Shown one piece after another: positions 1 through 9,120 of a stretch of DNA of 27,931 bases. This DNA comes from Gryganskiella cystojenkinii (lineage: Eukaryota; Mortierellomycota; Mortierellomycetes; Mortierellales; Mortierellaceae), in NCBI GenBank assembly GCA_015852425.1, contig JAAAIG010000046.1:58004-85934 (forward strand). Reading direction: 5' to 3'. The translations under genes and the position numbers were made by a program. The notes below the pieces were generated by a model. The model did no database searches and was not told the DNA's origin. It saw only the letters and a program-made list of their open reading frames with translations. Every line of letters starts with the position of its first letter. The first letter of the stretch is position 1.

Positions 1-992
1 GGGGGGGGGGGGGGGACCAGCGTGGTCGCTCTCAAGCCCTGTAATACCTCGCCACCATTTTGGTGGCTTAGGCTTCAATTGGCTCTTCTGTTGATTTTCT
101 GATCTCTTTTTTTCTTGATCTCTCTTCTTCTTTCTTACATCCATCCCCTCATCCTTCCATCCATCGCCCCTTCTCCCTTCCTCTTGTCCTCTCTTCAACT
201 CAGCCCCTCCTATTTATCTTTTGGTAACGCATAATCGCAATAAACATCTTGAATGTGTCGTGGTCCCCTGTCCAATTTTCAATGTGTTGATGCAATGCTT
301 TTTTAGATAATACATGCTCCTAGTCTTCCTTTTTTCCTATCCTCCACTTCCCCACTTCATGCCACTGCAGCTCCTTGACCCAATGCTTTCAATCATGGGA
401 CAGAGAGTCTTCTTGGACCTTCTCTTTATCGCTGAGCACCGACGTGTGTGCTCGGCTTTGAGGAGAAACTAAGATTCGTTGGCAGAGATTAAAATGGAGC
501 TTTACTCACGCTCGGTAATTGTTCAGTTTACCGCTGTCGTCTATAAGTACTCCCACATTCCCGCTTTAGCACCTCTGCAATAAAAAATTTATGTTTTTTT
601 ACCGAAAGTCACCAGCAGGCATGAAGGTCTATTATTTTGATTACTGGTGGTGAACAACTCTGGCATATTTGACTGTTTGACTGATATCATTAGTCCTCGG
701 CAAAGGCGCCTTCGTTTGAGTGACCTCCCCCCTCAATGACTATTCACTCAGTATCCTTCTGGTTTCATAGTATGCGACCTCTGCTCACCCACCCTTCTGA
801 GAGGTACACACAAATGGCCTTTTGTGAGTACGTCGCATAACATGCTTATTTTTTTTTTAACGAAGAAGAGGTCTTCAGAGAAAGGAACGACCAAAAAAAA
901 TGACCGTGTGATTGTACTTAGAGACCAACCATCCAAAGCCTTATGAGATAAAAAGACATGCGGCTCAAAATAGTTGAATGTAACAAAAGATG
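1..992. other. Non-coding window edge, pyrimidine-rich, opens with poly-G
   Basis: The first 15 bases are all G, then the sequence turns T/C-rich (about 100-200 is nearly all pyrimidine). I see no conserved coding frame on either strand. The open frames here are short, lack splice-linked continuation and carry no recognisable motif. The stretch lies beyond the 3' side of the minus-strand tRNA and Far11 genes. The poly-G run at the very edge may be a sequencing or assembly artefact and not biology. Confidence 0.5.
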
Positions 993-1064
993 TAGCAAAG
1001 GGTGGTTTCGATCCACCGACCTCTGGGTTATGAGCCCAGCGCTCTTCCTCTGGGCGACTTTGCT
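993..1064 (-). tRNA. tRNA-Met (anticodon CAT)
   Basis: Read on the minus strand this folds as a 72-nt tRNA. The acceptor stem is AGCAAAG paired with CTTTGCT, followed by discriminator A at 993. The anticodon stem is CTGGG/CCCAG around loop CTCATAA, with anticodon CAT at 1032-1030. The T stem is GGTGG/CCACC around loop ATCGAAA. The D arm GCCC-AGAGGAA-GAGC has one C-A mismatch. The variable loop is AGGTC. The acceptor does not start like a typical fungal initiator, and the overall form resembles elongator tRNA-Met, so elongator is the better guess. There is no intron and no encoded CCA. A T-rich terminator for RNA polymerase III was not clearly identified downstream on the minus strand. The gene sits 245 bases beyond the Far11 stop codon on the same strand. 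Confidence 0.93.
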
Positions 1065-1309
1065 TGTTGAGGAGATGTTCTATTATTATTCTTGGTCGAT
1101 TAATGACTCATTCACTCCAACAAATATCACATGACTCGTGTCGTCACGTGTGAAATCACGTGCCCGCATCGAAATTCTCCTTCTCTTAGTCTTCCCCTCT
1201 CCTCTTCGCCTTTCACCTTCGTCGTTTTCAAGAACAAAGGTCAGAAGGAGCAGAAGTCGAAGAAGCAAGAGCATGCTGAACTTTAGAAAATATATACATT
1301 GTTTTAATG

Positions 1310-4300
1310 CTATTGCTCGACCATGCCTCCGACAGATTCCAAGGGAGAAGGACCGTAGGCTCTAAGGACATCCTCCTTTTCGTTCTCATCCACCCACTCT
1401 GTCCCCATATCCGACTTACGAACCCGGAAAGGTCTCGATTGAGGTAAACGCGGTTGATGAAGAAGATCGATCCCTGAATCGGCGTCGACCGCCACTGGAC
1501 GACTATATTCATCACCGTCCTCCTCATCGTCGTCGTCGTCATTGCGATCTTCCCGGTCCTCAGCGGCATCACCGATATCTCCCTCTCGACGCGGGCGACC
1601 ATTCTTGTCAAAGTAAGAGATCTGGCTCGTCGCATTATCACCCGAAACCTCCTCGAGCCAATAGCTCTGCTCGACTGAGGCATCATTGCTGTGCAAATTC
1701 GGTGTCCAGTTAATCTGCTTGAAAAGCTCCTCGTCCTGCAACGTTCTGAAATTGAAAGCATCCCTGATTCCACCTTCGTCATCTGAGGGCATAAACGCAG
1801 GTGTATCCCATCCTCCTCCTCCACCACCACCACCACCACCAGTCCCTTCGCTGCCCGGTGTGTTCAAGAACGTTGTCTCAGGATGATCGTCATCAAAGTA
1901 AAAATCGTTGTACTTGAACGGCGGCATCGTCCTAGTCAGACCCTTACCGATAGTTCCATCTTCGGCGTCAGACTTGCCAAAGACCTCGGCTTCGAGCCAT
2001 TCCTCGTAATTCTCTTCAAAACCAGCATCCAGTTCGATATCGCTCAGGGTTAAATCGCGACGGCCGTTACCACTACCGCTATAGTGACTGTGATGACTGC
2101 CGGTTGAACTCCGGACACTTTCCTCGCTATCGGATTGAGCAACACCACTGCCACTGCTTTGATGAGAGTGATGATGGTGATGGGTCTTGTCCACTCCTCC
2201 AACCTCCGGGATCGATGCATGAGCCTCGTACATCTCTTGCCAGTCGTATTTCGGACCTGAGTACTGGTTCGCATTGCTGTTGTTCACGGTATGTCCTGCG
2301 ACTCCTTGTCGTCCATTGGGGATCTTGGCCTGTTGAGATGAAACTGGATCTGGGACCAGGGCGTTCGGATGCACGCGATCATGGTAGTGACGAATCATGT
2401 TTCTCAGCTGCTGCTCTGTCGGCAAAGCATCCTCCAGATCTTTCTCAACATCTGCGCCTGAGATCCAGTCGTCCCTGAGATTCGATCGACAGTAGATATA
2501 GATACCAGTGATGACTTTCATGTGGGTCGACCTCCACTTTCGTCCCAGGAACGGAACCTGACTTTTGAGGGCCTTGTAGACATACTTTTGGAGTTCCGGG
2601 TGATTGATCTTCAACAGCCGTTTCAGGATCGCTGAGGACTTGTACTGGACCAGAAGCAAGACTCGATGCGTCTTGTGCTTGGTCATCTTTTGAAGAACTC
2701 TTAAGAGGTTAATGATCGCAAACATGTTTCGACGACATATATATTCCGCGGGTATAGGATCACCGATATCCGCAACAGCGTTCTGAAGGATCAGTGAGCG
2801 GGCTTGGTGGGGATCTGAGTTCGATGCTGTCTCCCGAAGGATCTGACAGAACCAGAAAAAATTGTACTCCTTCATCTCGTTCTTGGTATGAATATTTCCT
2901 GGGTTCTCATTGTTTCCAAAGATCTTGAGGAGTAGCAAGAGACAGTTGGAATCCAACAAGAGTTGACAAACATAGTCAAACGCCAGGACGTGATAGATCT
3001 TGAAGTGCTGGAGTTGGAGCAGGAGGATACTTGCCACGGCCTTGGCCATGATCTCGTGTTCTCGAATCTCGTTCACGCGCGTGAATGGGTCCACAGTCTC
3101 CTTCGCCTCTGTAGCATTCTCAGCCGCTACGGTATTATCCTTAGTCGTGGTTCCCCCGCTGACTTTGATGCAGACTAACAATGTCTTCAGGAGCGTGACC
3201 TGGATTTGAGCCATCCTGGGAACGATTCCTCTCTGCAAATAGAAAACGAATGAATTGGAAAATATTACAGTCAGATTGCATGGCCTATCTGAAAAAATGA
3301 CATTCAAGACATGCTCTGACTGACTGACTTACGTAAATATGCTCAATTCTCTCGATTCGCTCGCGCTCCTTGTCCGTAACAGCGCTGGCATCGTTGGACT
3401 GCTCGCCGTTGCCCTTGGTACCACTCTGCTCGTTTTCAGATTCATCGTTATCCTCTTCATCGCCAGCGCTGTCTGCCTCATCATCGCCCTGGTTCCCATT
3501 GCCAGTGCTATTGTCTCGACGACGGATACTTCGCCTTCGTGGTCGACTCCTGTTAGCCCTCAGTGCCTTGGGCTGTCGGTCTTCCATTGCTCGACCCGAT
3601 TTTTGATCCTCTGCGTCTTCATTCGAACGATAGCGCATATCTGTCATGAGCTTCTTCTCGTGAAAGATCTGCAGGGTCGCCGTGGATATGTACATGTTCT
3701 TCTGAAACAGCTCCTCTGCTTCGATGATCGATCGTGGGGTCGAACTCTCCATGGATGAAGACGGAAAGATAAAAGGCTGCAATCCTGAACTCATGTTGCC
3801 TCCAAGTCCCATCGACCCTTTGCCACCTCGACCATTCGATCCGTTTCCAAACTTGGCTCCATGATTCAGAGCGCCTCCTGCTCCTGGACCTGCTGCTCCC
3901 GCACCAGCTCCAGCCGCGGTCTTGGCTTGAAGGACCGCGGCCATGGTTGATATTTTGACTGTGGGAAATCCAAGATTGGTGCTGGCGTTTGTGGGTATAT
4001 AGGCTGGATACTTTTGACTCATCTCGGACTGGTAGAAATGATAGTCCAACGGATCGGATTTTTGGTTAATCGCGGCAACACTCTCGGTGGTATCGCCTAG
4101 CATCCGTCGAGCGATGCTCTTGAGAACTGGGAAATCGTCTGTTCCTCCGAGAGTTGTCCTCATGACCTTCCAGAGCAGCAGAAGCATCTATGACAAAGAG
4201 ACGGACTATGTGTTAGTTTACAGTGGAAGAGAGACCGGGGTACCTATCGTGGACATCAATGGAAGGCGACCCTGCTGGTACCTTTTTTAGGAGACCAAAC

Positions 4301-5453
4301 TGATCCTTTGCTGGACGGAAACAGATCTGGTCGTACAAGAACACAGTCAAAGACGGATCCGTGGCAGCTATTAACATCAGATATTGCAGGCAGTGCATTA
4401 GTAAAACGTTCCAAATTTGATCCGAGACTGAATAAAATGATATTTGCGAGGGTCGATACTAACCTAGTTCACCCATAAACTCTTCGTCGTCCTCATGCGA
4501 AATAACGAGCATGTAGAGAAGAGTCACCAGAGCTTCAATTTCGACCGCGACGCCTGGTTCAGTGGGCAATCTAAAGGAAGGCGTAAGGAGCGCATACGAT
4601 GAGGTCGCTGTCAGAAATCGGACAGTCTTCACAAAAAAATGTCCTGCGAGTATTTTCAAGCCGACTTTTTTTGCTTACTTGGAGCAAGCGATTCTGAGGG
4701 CATCGTAGTAGGTTTGAAAGGCGCCTAATCGTCGAAGCATTTTGTTGTTTTGTACGATCCAGTCCAAGTGGTCGTCCTCGTTCGCTACGGTCGCATATGC
4801 GCCTATACATGCATGCCCCAAAAAAAAAAACAAAACACATTAGACTTTCTAATCGTATAAACAGCAGGGTATGTTTCCTCTTCACTTTTCTTTCTACCTT
4901 GGGCAATGTAAATCAGTTGTTTGGCTCCAGAAAATCGGATCGCATCACTCTTTTGATCCAAAAAGTCCAACAGGTACTCTGCGTAAGCTTTCCTTTCTGA
5001 CACTGTGCTTTTCTGCCAATCTAGTTACAAAAAGAAAAGGGTGAGATTCGAGTGTCAAGAGCTTCTTTTGTTTGAGGATTCATGGACCACCTAGAAGCGT
5101 CATCTGGAAGCCAGGATGTTACCTCCATCGTAGCTCTTCAGGAAGCTTTGTTGGCTGTCCACGAACTGCTGGATCTCTGTGTAGCTGTAGAATTCGTCAA
5201 TCTCGGCCGCGACGGTGTCCATGTCTGCATACTGAAAGTGAACAGGTTCCTGCTGTGGGACAAAAGAAAACCAGAGAGCGAACGGTGGTCATAAGTCTGC
5301 TATCGTTTATCACTTGGAGCCAGCTTTGTCTGCGCTACAAAATGCAAAATAGCTGCCACCAACCTTTTGCTTCGATGGCAGTCCGTTGACAAACTGCCTC
5401 AGCTGAGCCATGGTGATGGAGTCTTGTGTGGGATTGTCTGCCATGGTCGCCAT
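1310..5453 (-). CDS. far11: Far11/STRIP-type STRIPAK complex subunit
   Basis: This is the homologue of yeast Far11 and animal STRIP1/2, a scaffold of the STRIPAK complex that links PP2A, striatin (Far8) and MST-type kinases in cell-cycle arrest, polarity and TORC2 control. Exons read on the minus strand: 5453-5364, 5252-5123, 5020-4898, 4802-4679, 4570-4464, 4367-4282, 4187-3333 and 3232-1310. All junctions are GT-AG and in phase, giving about 1145 residues. The N-terminal part carries the N1221-like signature: QYADMDTVAAEIDEFYSY, then DWQKSTVSERKAY, AKQLIYIAQ and KKMLLLLWKVMRTTLGG. The long last exon fits the DUF3402 region (for example CQLLLDSNCLLLLLKIFG and TGIYIYCRSNLRDDWISG). Low-complexity inserts include a Gly/Ser-rich stretch near 3840-3910, a His run near 2170-2190, a Gly run near 1820-1840 and an Asp/Glu run near 1520-1550. 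A second in-frame ATG lies 9 bases after the first. The gene is divergent from the FGGY kinase. Confidence 0.9.
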
Positions 5454-5844
5454 GGTTTCTGTTGTGTGTTAAGAATCCAAAAGAAGAATAGGGTTTTTAC
5501 AGTAGAGATGCATTCCACTCCTCGGGTCTTTTGAGGCAAATGTCAACGTATTCCTGAAACAGGTTGAGCAGCGCGGGGTATATGAATATCGAATGTCGAC
5601 AGTGGTTGTAGAGTAGTAGCAGTCGTAGTAGCAGTCGTGAAAGAATGTGAATGGAGGGAAAAGTAACGATGAATTGTGTGTGGGCGCCTCGGTCAGCATT
5701 CAAACAATTTTTTTTTTCAATAGGACCGCCCCTTTTCTATTCTGGGCGCACGGGGACTGCCAACATCCCCTTTTTCTCGCTCAGCGGTTTCTCACGCGTT
5801 TGTATCGTATCAACTTATTCATCCTTCCCCCCCCCCTTCTCATC
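5454..5844. promoter_or_regulatory. Shared divergent promoter region, Far11 / FGGY kinase
   Basis: The 391 bases between the two divergent start codons must hold both promoters and leaders. Visible features are a repeated GTAGTAGCAGTCGT-like pair around 5611-5640, a T-run at 5708-5717 and a ten-C run at 5827-5836 that ends nine bases before the kinase ATG. No convincing TATA box was seen. Open frames across this segment are not conserved. Confidence 0.5.
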
Positions 5845-7716
5845 ATGAACAAGGAGACCGACACGGACACTGGCATCATTGGCGACGTATTCCTCGGAGT
5901 CGATGTCGGTTCTGGCTCAAGCAGGGCTGCTCTCATCTCGTCAACCGGCAAACTCCTCGCCATCCATTCCACCCCATTCTCGACCTCAAGACCTGCTCCC
6001 GATTACTTTGAACAGTCCAGTGACGAGATCTGGTCCTCCATCTGCAAGTCTGTCAAGGCTGCGATCGCACTTTCAAAAATCGACCCTGCGGCTGTCAAGG
6101 GCATCGGATTTGATGCAACCTGCTCCTTGGTCGCGTACACGAGTGGCTCACCCGAGACTGCATCTCCAGTCTCGATATCGCCCAGTTCCGGCTTTAAGGA
6201 CAATAACCGCAATATCATCATGTGGTGTGACCACAGAGCAAAAGACCAAGCCATCCGCATCACAGAGACGCGTCACGAGATCCTCAAAAACATTGGTGGG
6301 ACCATGAGTCTGGAAATGGAGCTGCCCAAGACCCTCTGGCTTCAAGAAAACATGCCTCAGGAACAATGGCGACAGATCGGTCGACTCTTTGATCTTCCTG
6401 ATTTCTTGACCTGGCGCGCCACAGGGGATTACTACCCAAGTCGATGCTCTGTCGTCTGCAAGTGGTGTTACAAGGCTGGACCCGAAAATGATCAAAACCA
6501 AGGTTGGCCTGCAGATTTCTTGCGACAGATCGGTCTAGGAGAAATCGCGGATGAGGACTGTCAAAAGCTCTGTGGTCTTGGAAACTCGCGACAACGGGTT
6601 CATTTTGCAGGAGAGCATATCGGAGGTCTGACTGAGATGGCCGCCGAGGAACTGGGTCTGGTCCCAGGAATCGCTGTTGGTGGAGCCGTGATTGACGCAT
6701 ATGCTGGAGCGATTGGTACTCTTGGCGCCAAGCTGCATGGAGTTGAACCCACGATCGACGAGGCCAGCAAGAGGATATCGATGATCTGTGGAACGTCTTC
6801 ATGTCATCTTGTCATGAGTAACAAGCCTATCTTTGTCCAGGGTAAAGACATTTGCTTTTACCGTCGTATAGGATAAATATCCTTTTTGCGCAAAATGGGT
6901 ACTAATCGCTTTCCTTGGCATCGTATTATATCGAACACAGGCGTCTGGGGACCCTTCCACGGAGTCATGCTTCCTGATATGTGGGTCGCCGAAGGTGGGC
7001 AGTCTTCGACGGGTCAACTGATTGACTATCTGACAAAGTCGCATCCGGCGTATGCTGAAGCCTTGGAGAAAGCTCAAGCCTCAATACCCCGGAAATCCAT
7101 CTATGAGTTCCTCAACTGCCATCTAGATGCCTTAGTTAAAAGGCAAGGACTCGACCATATCGCTTACCTCACGAAGCGACTCCACGTTACGCCGGATCAC
7201 CACGGCAATAGGTCTCCCTTTGCTGACGAAAAGATGCGAGGATCGGTCTCTGGCCTAGATCTCAACAGCGACAATGTTGATGGTCTCGCGATTCTGTATC
7301 TGGCTGCTATTCAAGCTCTGGCGTTGGGGACTCGTCAGATTGTAAACGCTCTCTGTAGCTCTGGTTACACAATCGAAACAATCTGCATCTCTGGGGGACT
7401 CTCACTCAACAAAATCTTTGTTCGTGTTTTGGCAGATGTCATGCAACTTCCCGTTGTGATGCCAGGGCGAGGAGGTGATGCTGCTGTGGTAGTTGGTGCG
7501 GCTATTTGTGGCGCTGTCGCGTACGAGTCCAAAAACAAGGGACCTGATAGCAGTATGGAGGGTGTGCTCTGGGAGGCTATGGCGCGACTCACCGATGCAT
7601 CCGATGTCGTGGAACCAGGAAAAGATGAGAAACTGAGGCTGTTTTATGAAAAAAAGCTGAAGGTTGTAGAGAAGATGCAGCAGGACCAACGAGATTACAA
7701 CGAGATCATGTCCTGA
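5845..7716 (+). CDS. FGGY-family carbohydrate kinase (D-ribulokinase type)
   Basis: This is an FGGY sugar kinase, about 590 residues, of the YDR109C/human FGGY subfamily, which phosphorylates D-ribulose, probably as metabolite repair. The exons are 5845-6841 and 6941-7716. The 99-base GT-AG intron is phase 1, and splicing restores the conserved GVWGPFHGVMLPD segment. Visible motifs: phosphate-binding GVDVGSGSSRA (residues 18-28), WCDHRA, GGTMSLEMELPKTLWL, DLPDFLTWRATG, CKWCY, GGAVIDAYAGAIG with the probable catalytic Asp at about 284, GTSSCHL, and the C-terminal nucleotide-binding RGGDAAVVVGAAICG near 509-523. The length is normal for the subfamily. The ATG is preceded by CATC and follows a C-run. 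There is no signal peptide, so the enzyme should be cytosolic. The family call is secure; the exact sugar substrate is inferred from subfamily resemblance. Confidence 0.93.
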
Positions 7717-7759
7717 ATAAGCACAGACCCGAGACTCTTGTACTGTCCTTTAAACATTG

Positions 7760-7765
7760 AATAAA
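7760..7765 (+). promoter_or_regulatory. Polyadenylation signal AATAAA, FGGY kinase
   Basis: A canonical AATAAA lies 43 bases after the kinase stop codon, just upstream of the 13-base tandem repeat. Its position is right for a short fungal 3' UTR; it is unproven without transcript ends. Confidence 0.55.
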
Positions 7766-7816
7766 GGACAAGTAGTCTGCTCCATGTTCTCGCCTCACGG
7801 ATGTTGTTTCTGGTGA

Positions 7817-7920
7817 CTTGATGCTGTCCCTTGATGCTGTTCGTTGAGGTTGTCCGTTGATGTTGCCCATTGATGTTGTCCCTTGATGCTGTACCTTGAT
7901 GGTGTCTTTTGGTGTTTTCG
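7817..7920. repeat. 13-base minisatellite, about eight degenerate copies
   Basis: Eight consecutive 13-base units can be laid out without gaps. The first seven follow a consensus close to NTTGATGYTGTCC, and the eighth is more diverged. Copies differ mainly at the first base, at position 8 and at the last three bases. The unit length is not a multiple of three and the array lies within 105 bases of the kinase stop codon, so it is a non-coding 3'-flank repeat and not a protein repeat. Confidence 0.85.
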
Positions 7921-8142
7921 ACGTTCGCTTCTCCTTCTGTAAATGCTTTTGATTTTATCTTTCTAGACTTCCTTCCTTCCTCCCGTCCTCCACACACCCT
8001 TAATCTTTTCTGCTACCCTTCCTTTGTGTGCTATTTAAATAACAGTCTCCTACGTCAACCTACCAACGCTCCGTCTCTCCTACTTCTGATCAAACCCATT
8101 ACCCAGCCTCTTCATTCCACTAATAGCCTGATGCCGCTGTAA

Positions 8143-8461
8143 ATGATGGTTATCACAAGAATCCGCCTGCCAGTCCTCGTCCTTACTGTCATGCTTTCAT
8201 GGATCGCAATTGCCACATGTATTACTCTGGACGTCGCCTGCAAGGCTAAAGCTGCTCTATCAAGCTCACCTGTGTTACATTTATGTAAGCAAATGGAATT
8301 ACATTTGCTATTACGGGCATATCTTTGCCACATATCGTAACCCTGCTACAAGCAGTAACCTTGACAACATTTGCAAGAGAGAAGGTGTCAACGAAAACAC
8401 CTTGAAGACAGGTGTTTCTCTCGCCTGCGAATTTTCAAGGCTATCCGAATTTACAATTTAA
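8143..8461 (+). CDS. Candidate small secreted protein, frame split (uncertain)
   Basis: I do not recognise this family. The ATG (either of two adjacent) opens a basic-hydrophobic start, VITRIRLPVLVLTVMLSWIAIATC, that looks like a signal peptide, followed by LDVACKAKAALSSSPV. A second frame, shifted by one, continues with NLDNICKREGVNENTLKTGVSLAC to a TAA at 8459-8461; this part vaguely resembles a LysM-like end. Joining them needs either an intron or a frameshift. An in-phase intron 8274-8352 works but has a weak GTTACA donor, whereas the better GTAAGC donor at 8285 gives the wrong phase. A TATA-like element lies about 100 bases upstream. It could be a real effector-like gene, a broken copy, or chance. 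Confidence 0.28.
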
Positions 8462-9120
8462 AGAACCTAGAGTGAAGTTACAAAAGGCTCTCGCTGCAAC
8501 ATTCCCGATGAAGGTCAACTACAACGATTCCGTATGTGTACGGTCGAGTTCTTCATAAAGATAAAATAGATACTACTTCATGACATCCACTTTTGCAGGA
8601 TGAAATCACACTTTCACTCTGTCCGTTCGCATGATTCACTCCCGCAACTGGCGCCTCATATAAAAGCCTTTATTGTCAGATTGCCTGGTCATGGAGAACA
8701 CGAAAAGCGAAGAACGACGCGAAGTCGCGCTGTCGAATTTGGTCACGTGCGATTATCTTCTGCGCCCATTTTCCGGCTCAATCACTAAAAAAACCCTCGC
8801 ATTCTTTCCTTCATTCCACCCATGACAAAGAAACCCGTAAGCACCAAGGAGATGTAAGCGAACTTGACGAATACGCAATAACAAGAACTCGAAAGCAAGA
8901 TATAATAGCGAATGACTGACTGAAAATCGCTTTGATTCTGGTACTAGCATTACCATCGAGGTTTGTCTTTATTTTCTGTGTCAAATGAGAAGACCCCCCG
9001 AAAATTGGTGGCAAACAGCTGCTCTTTTTTTTTTCTGTTGCATTCCCTGCATGTCTCATTTTGAATGAAAACGTTTTGCCATTGAGCAATTAGAGCGACG
9101 ACGAAGAAGAGTCTGTCAGC

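Larger units (their letters stand above)
7717..9120. other. Intergenic region between FGGY kinase and TDP1
   Basis: This 1.4-kb stretch holds the kinase poly-A signal, a 13-base tandem repeat (7817-7920), a TATA-like tttaaat near 8034-8040, a doubtful small secreted-protein locus (8143-8461), and the TDP1 promoter and possible leader exon (8822-8836). A CACGTG E-box-type hexamer lies at about 8743-8748. The rest shows no supported coding potential. Confidence 0.5.

Noticed and set aside
7695..7997. Minus-strand open frame across the 13-base minisatellite
   Set aside because: It exists only because the tandem array lacks stops in that frame; the 13-base unit shifts frame each copy, and the frame overlaps the kinase 3' end.
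8600..8788. 62-codon plus-strand open frame near an E-box-like CACGTG
   Set aside because: Short, no homology-like features, no flanking exons with matching phase.
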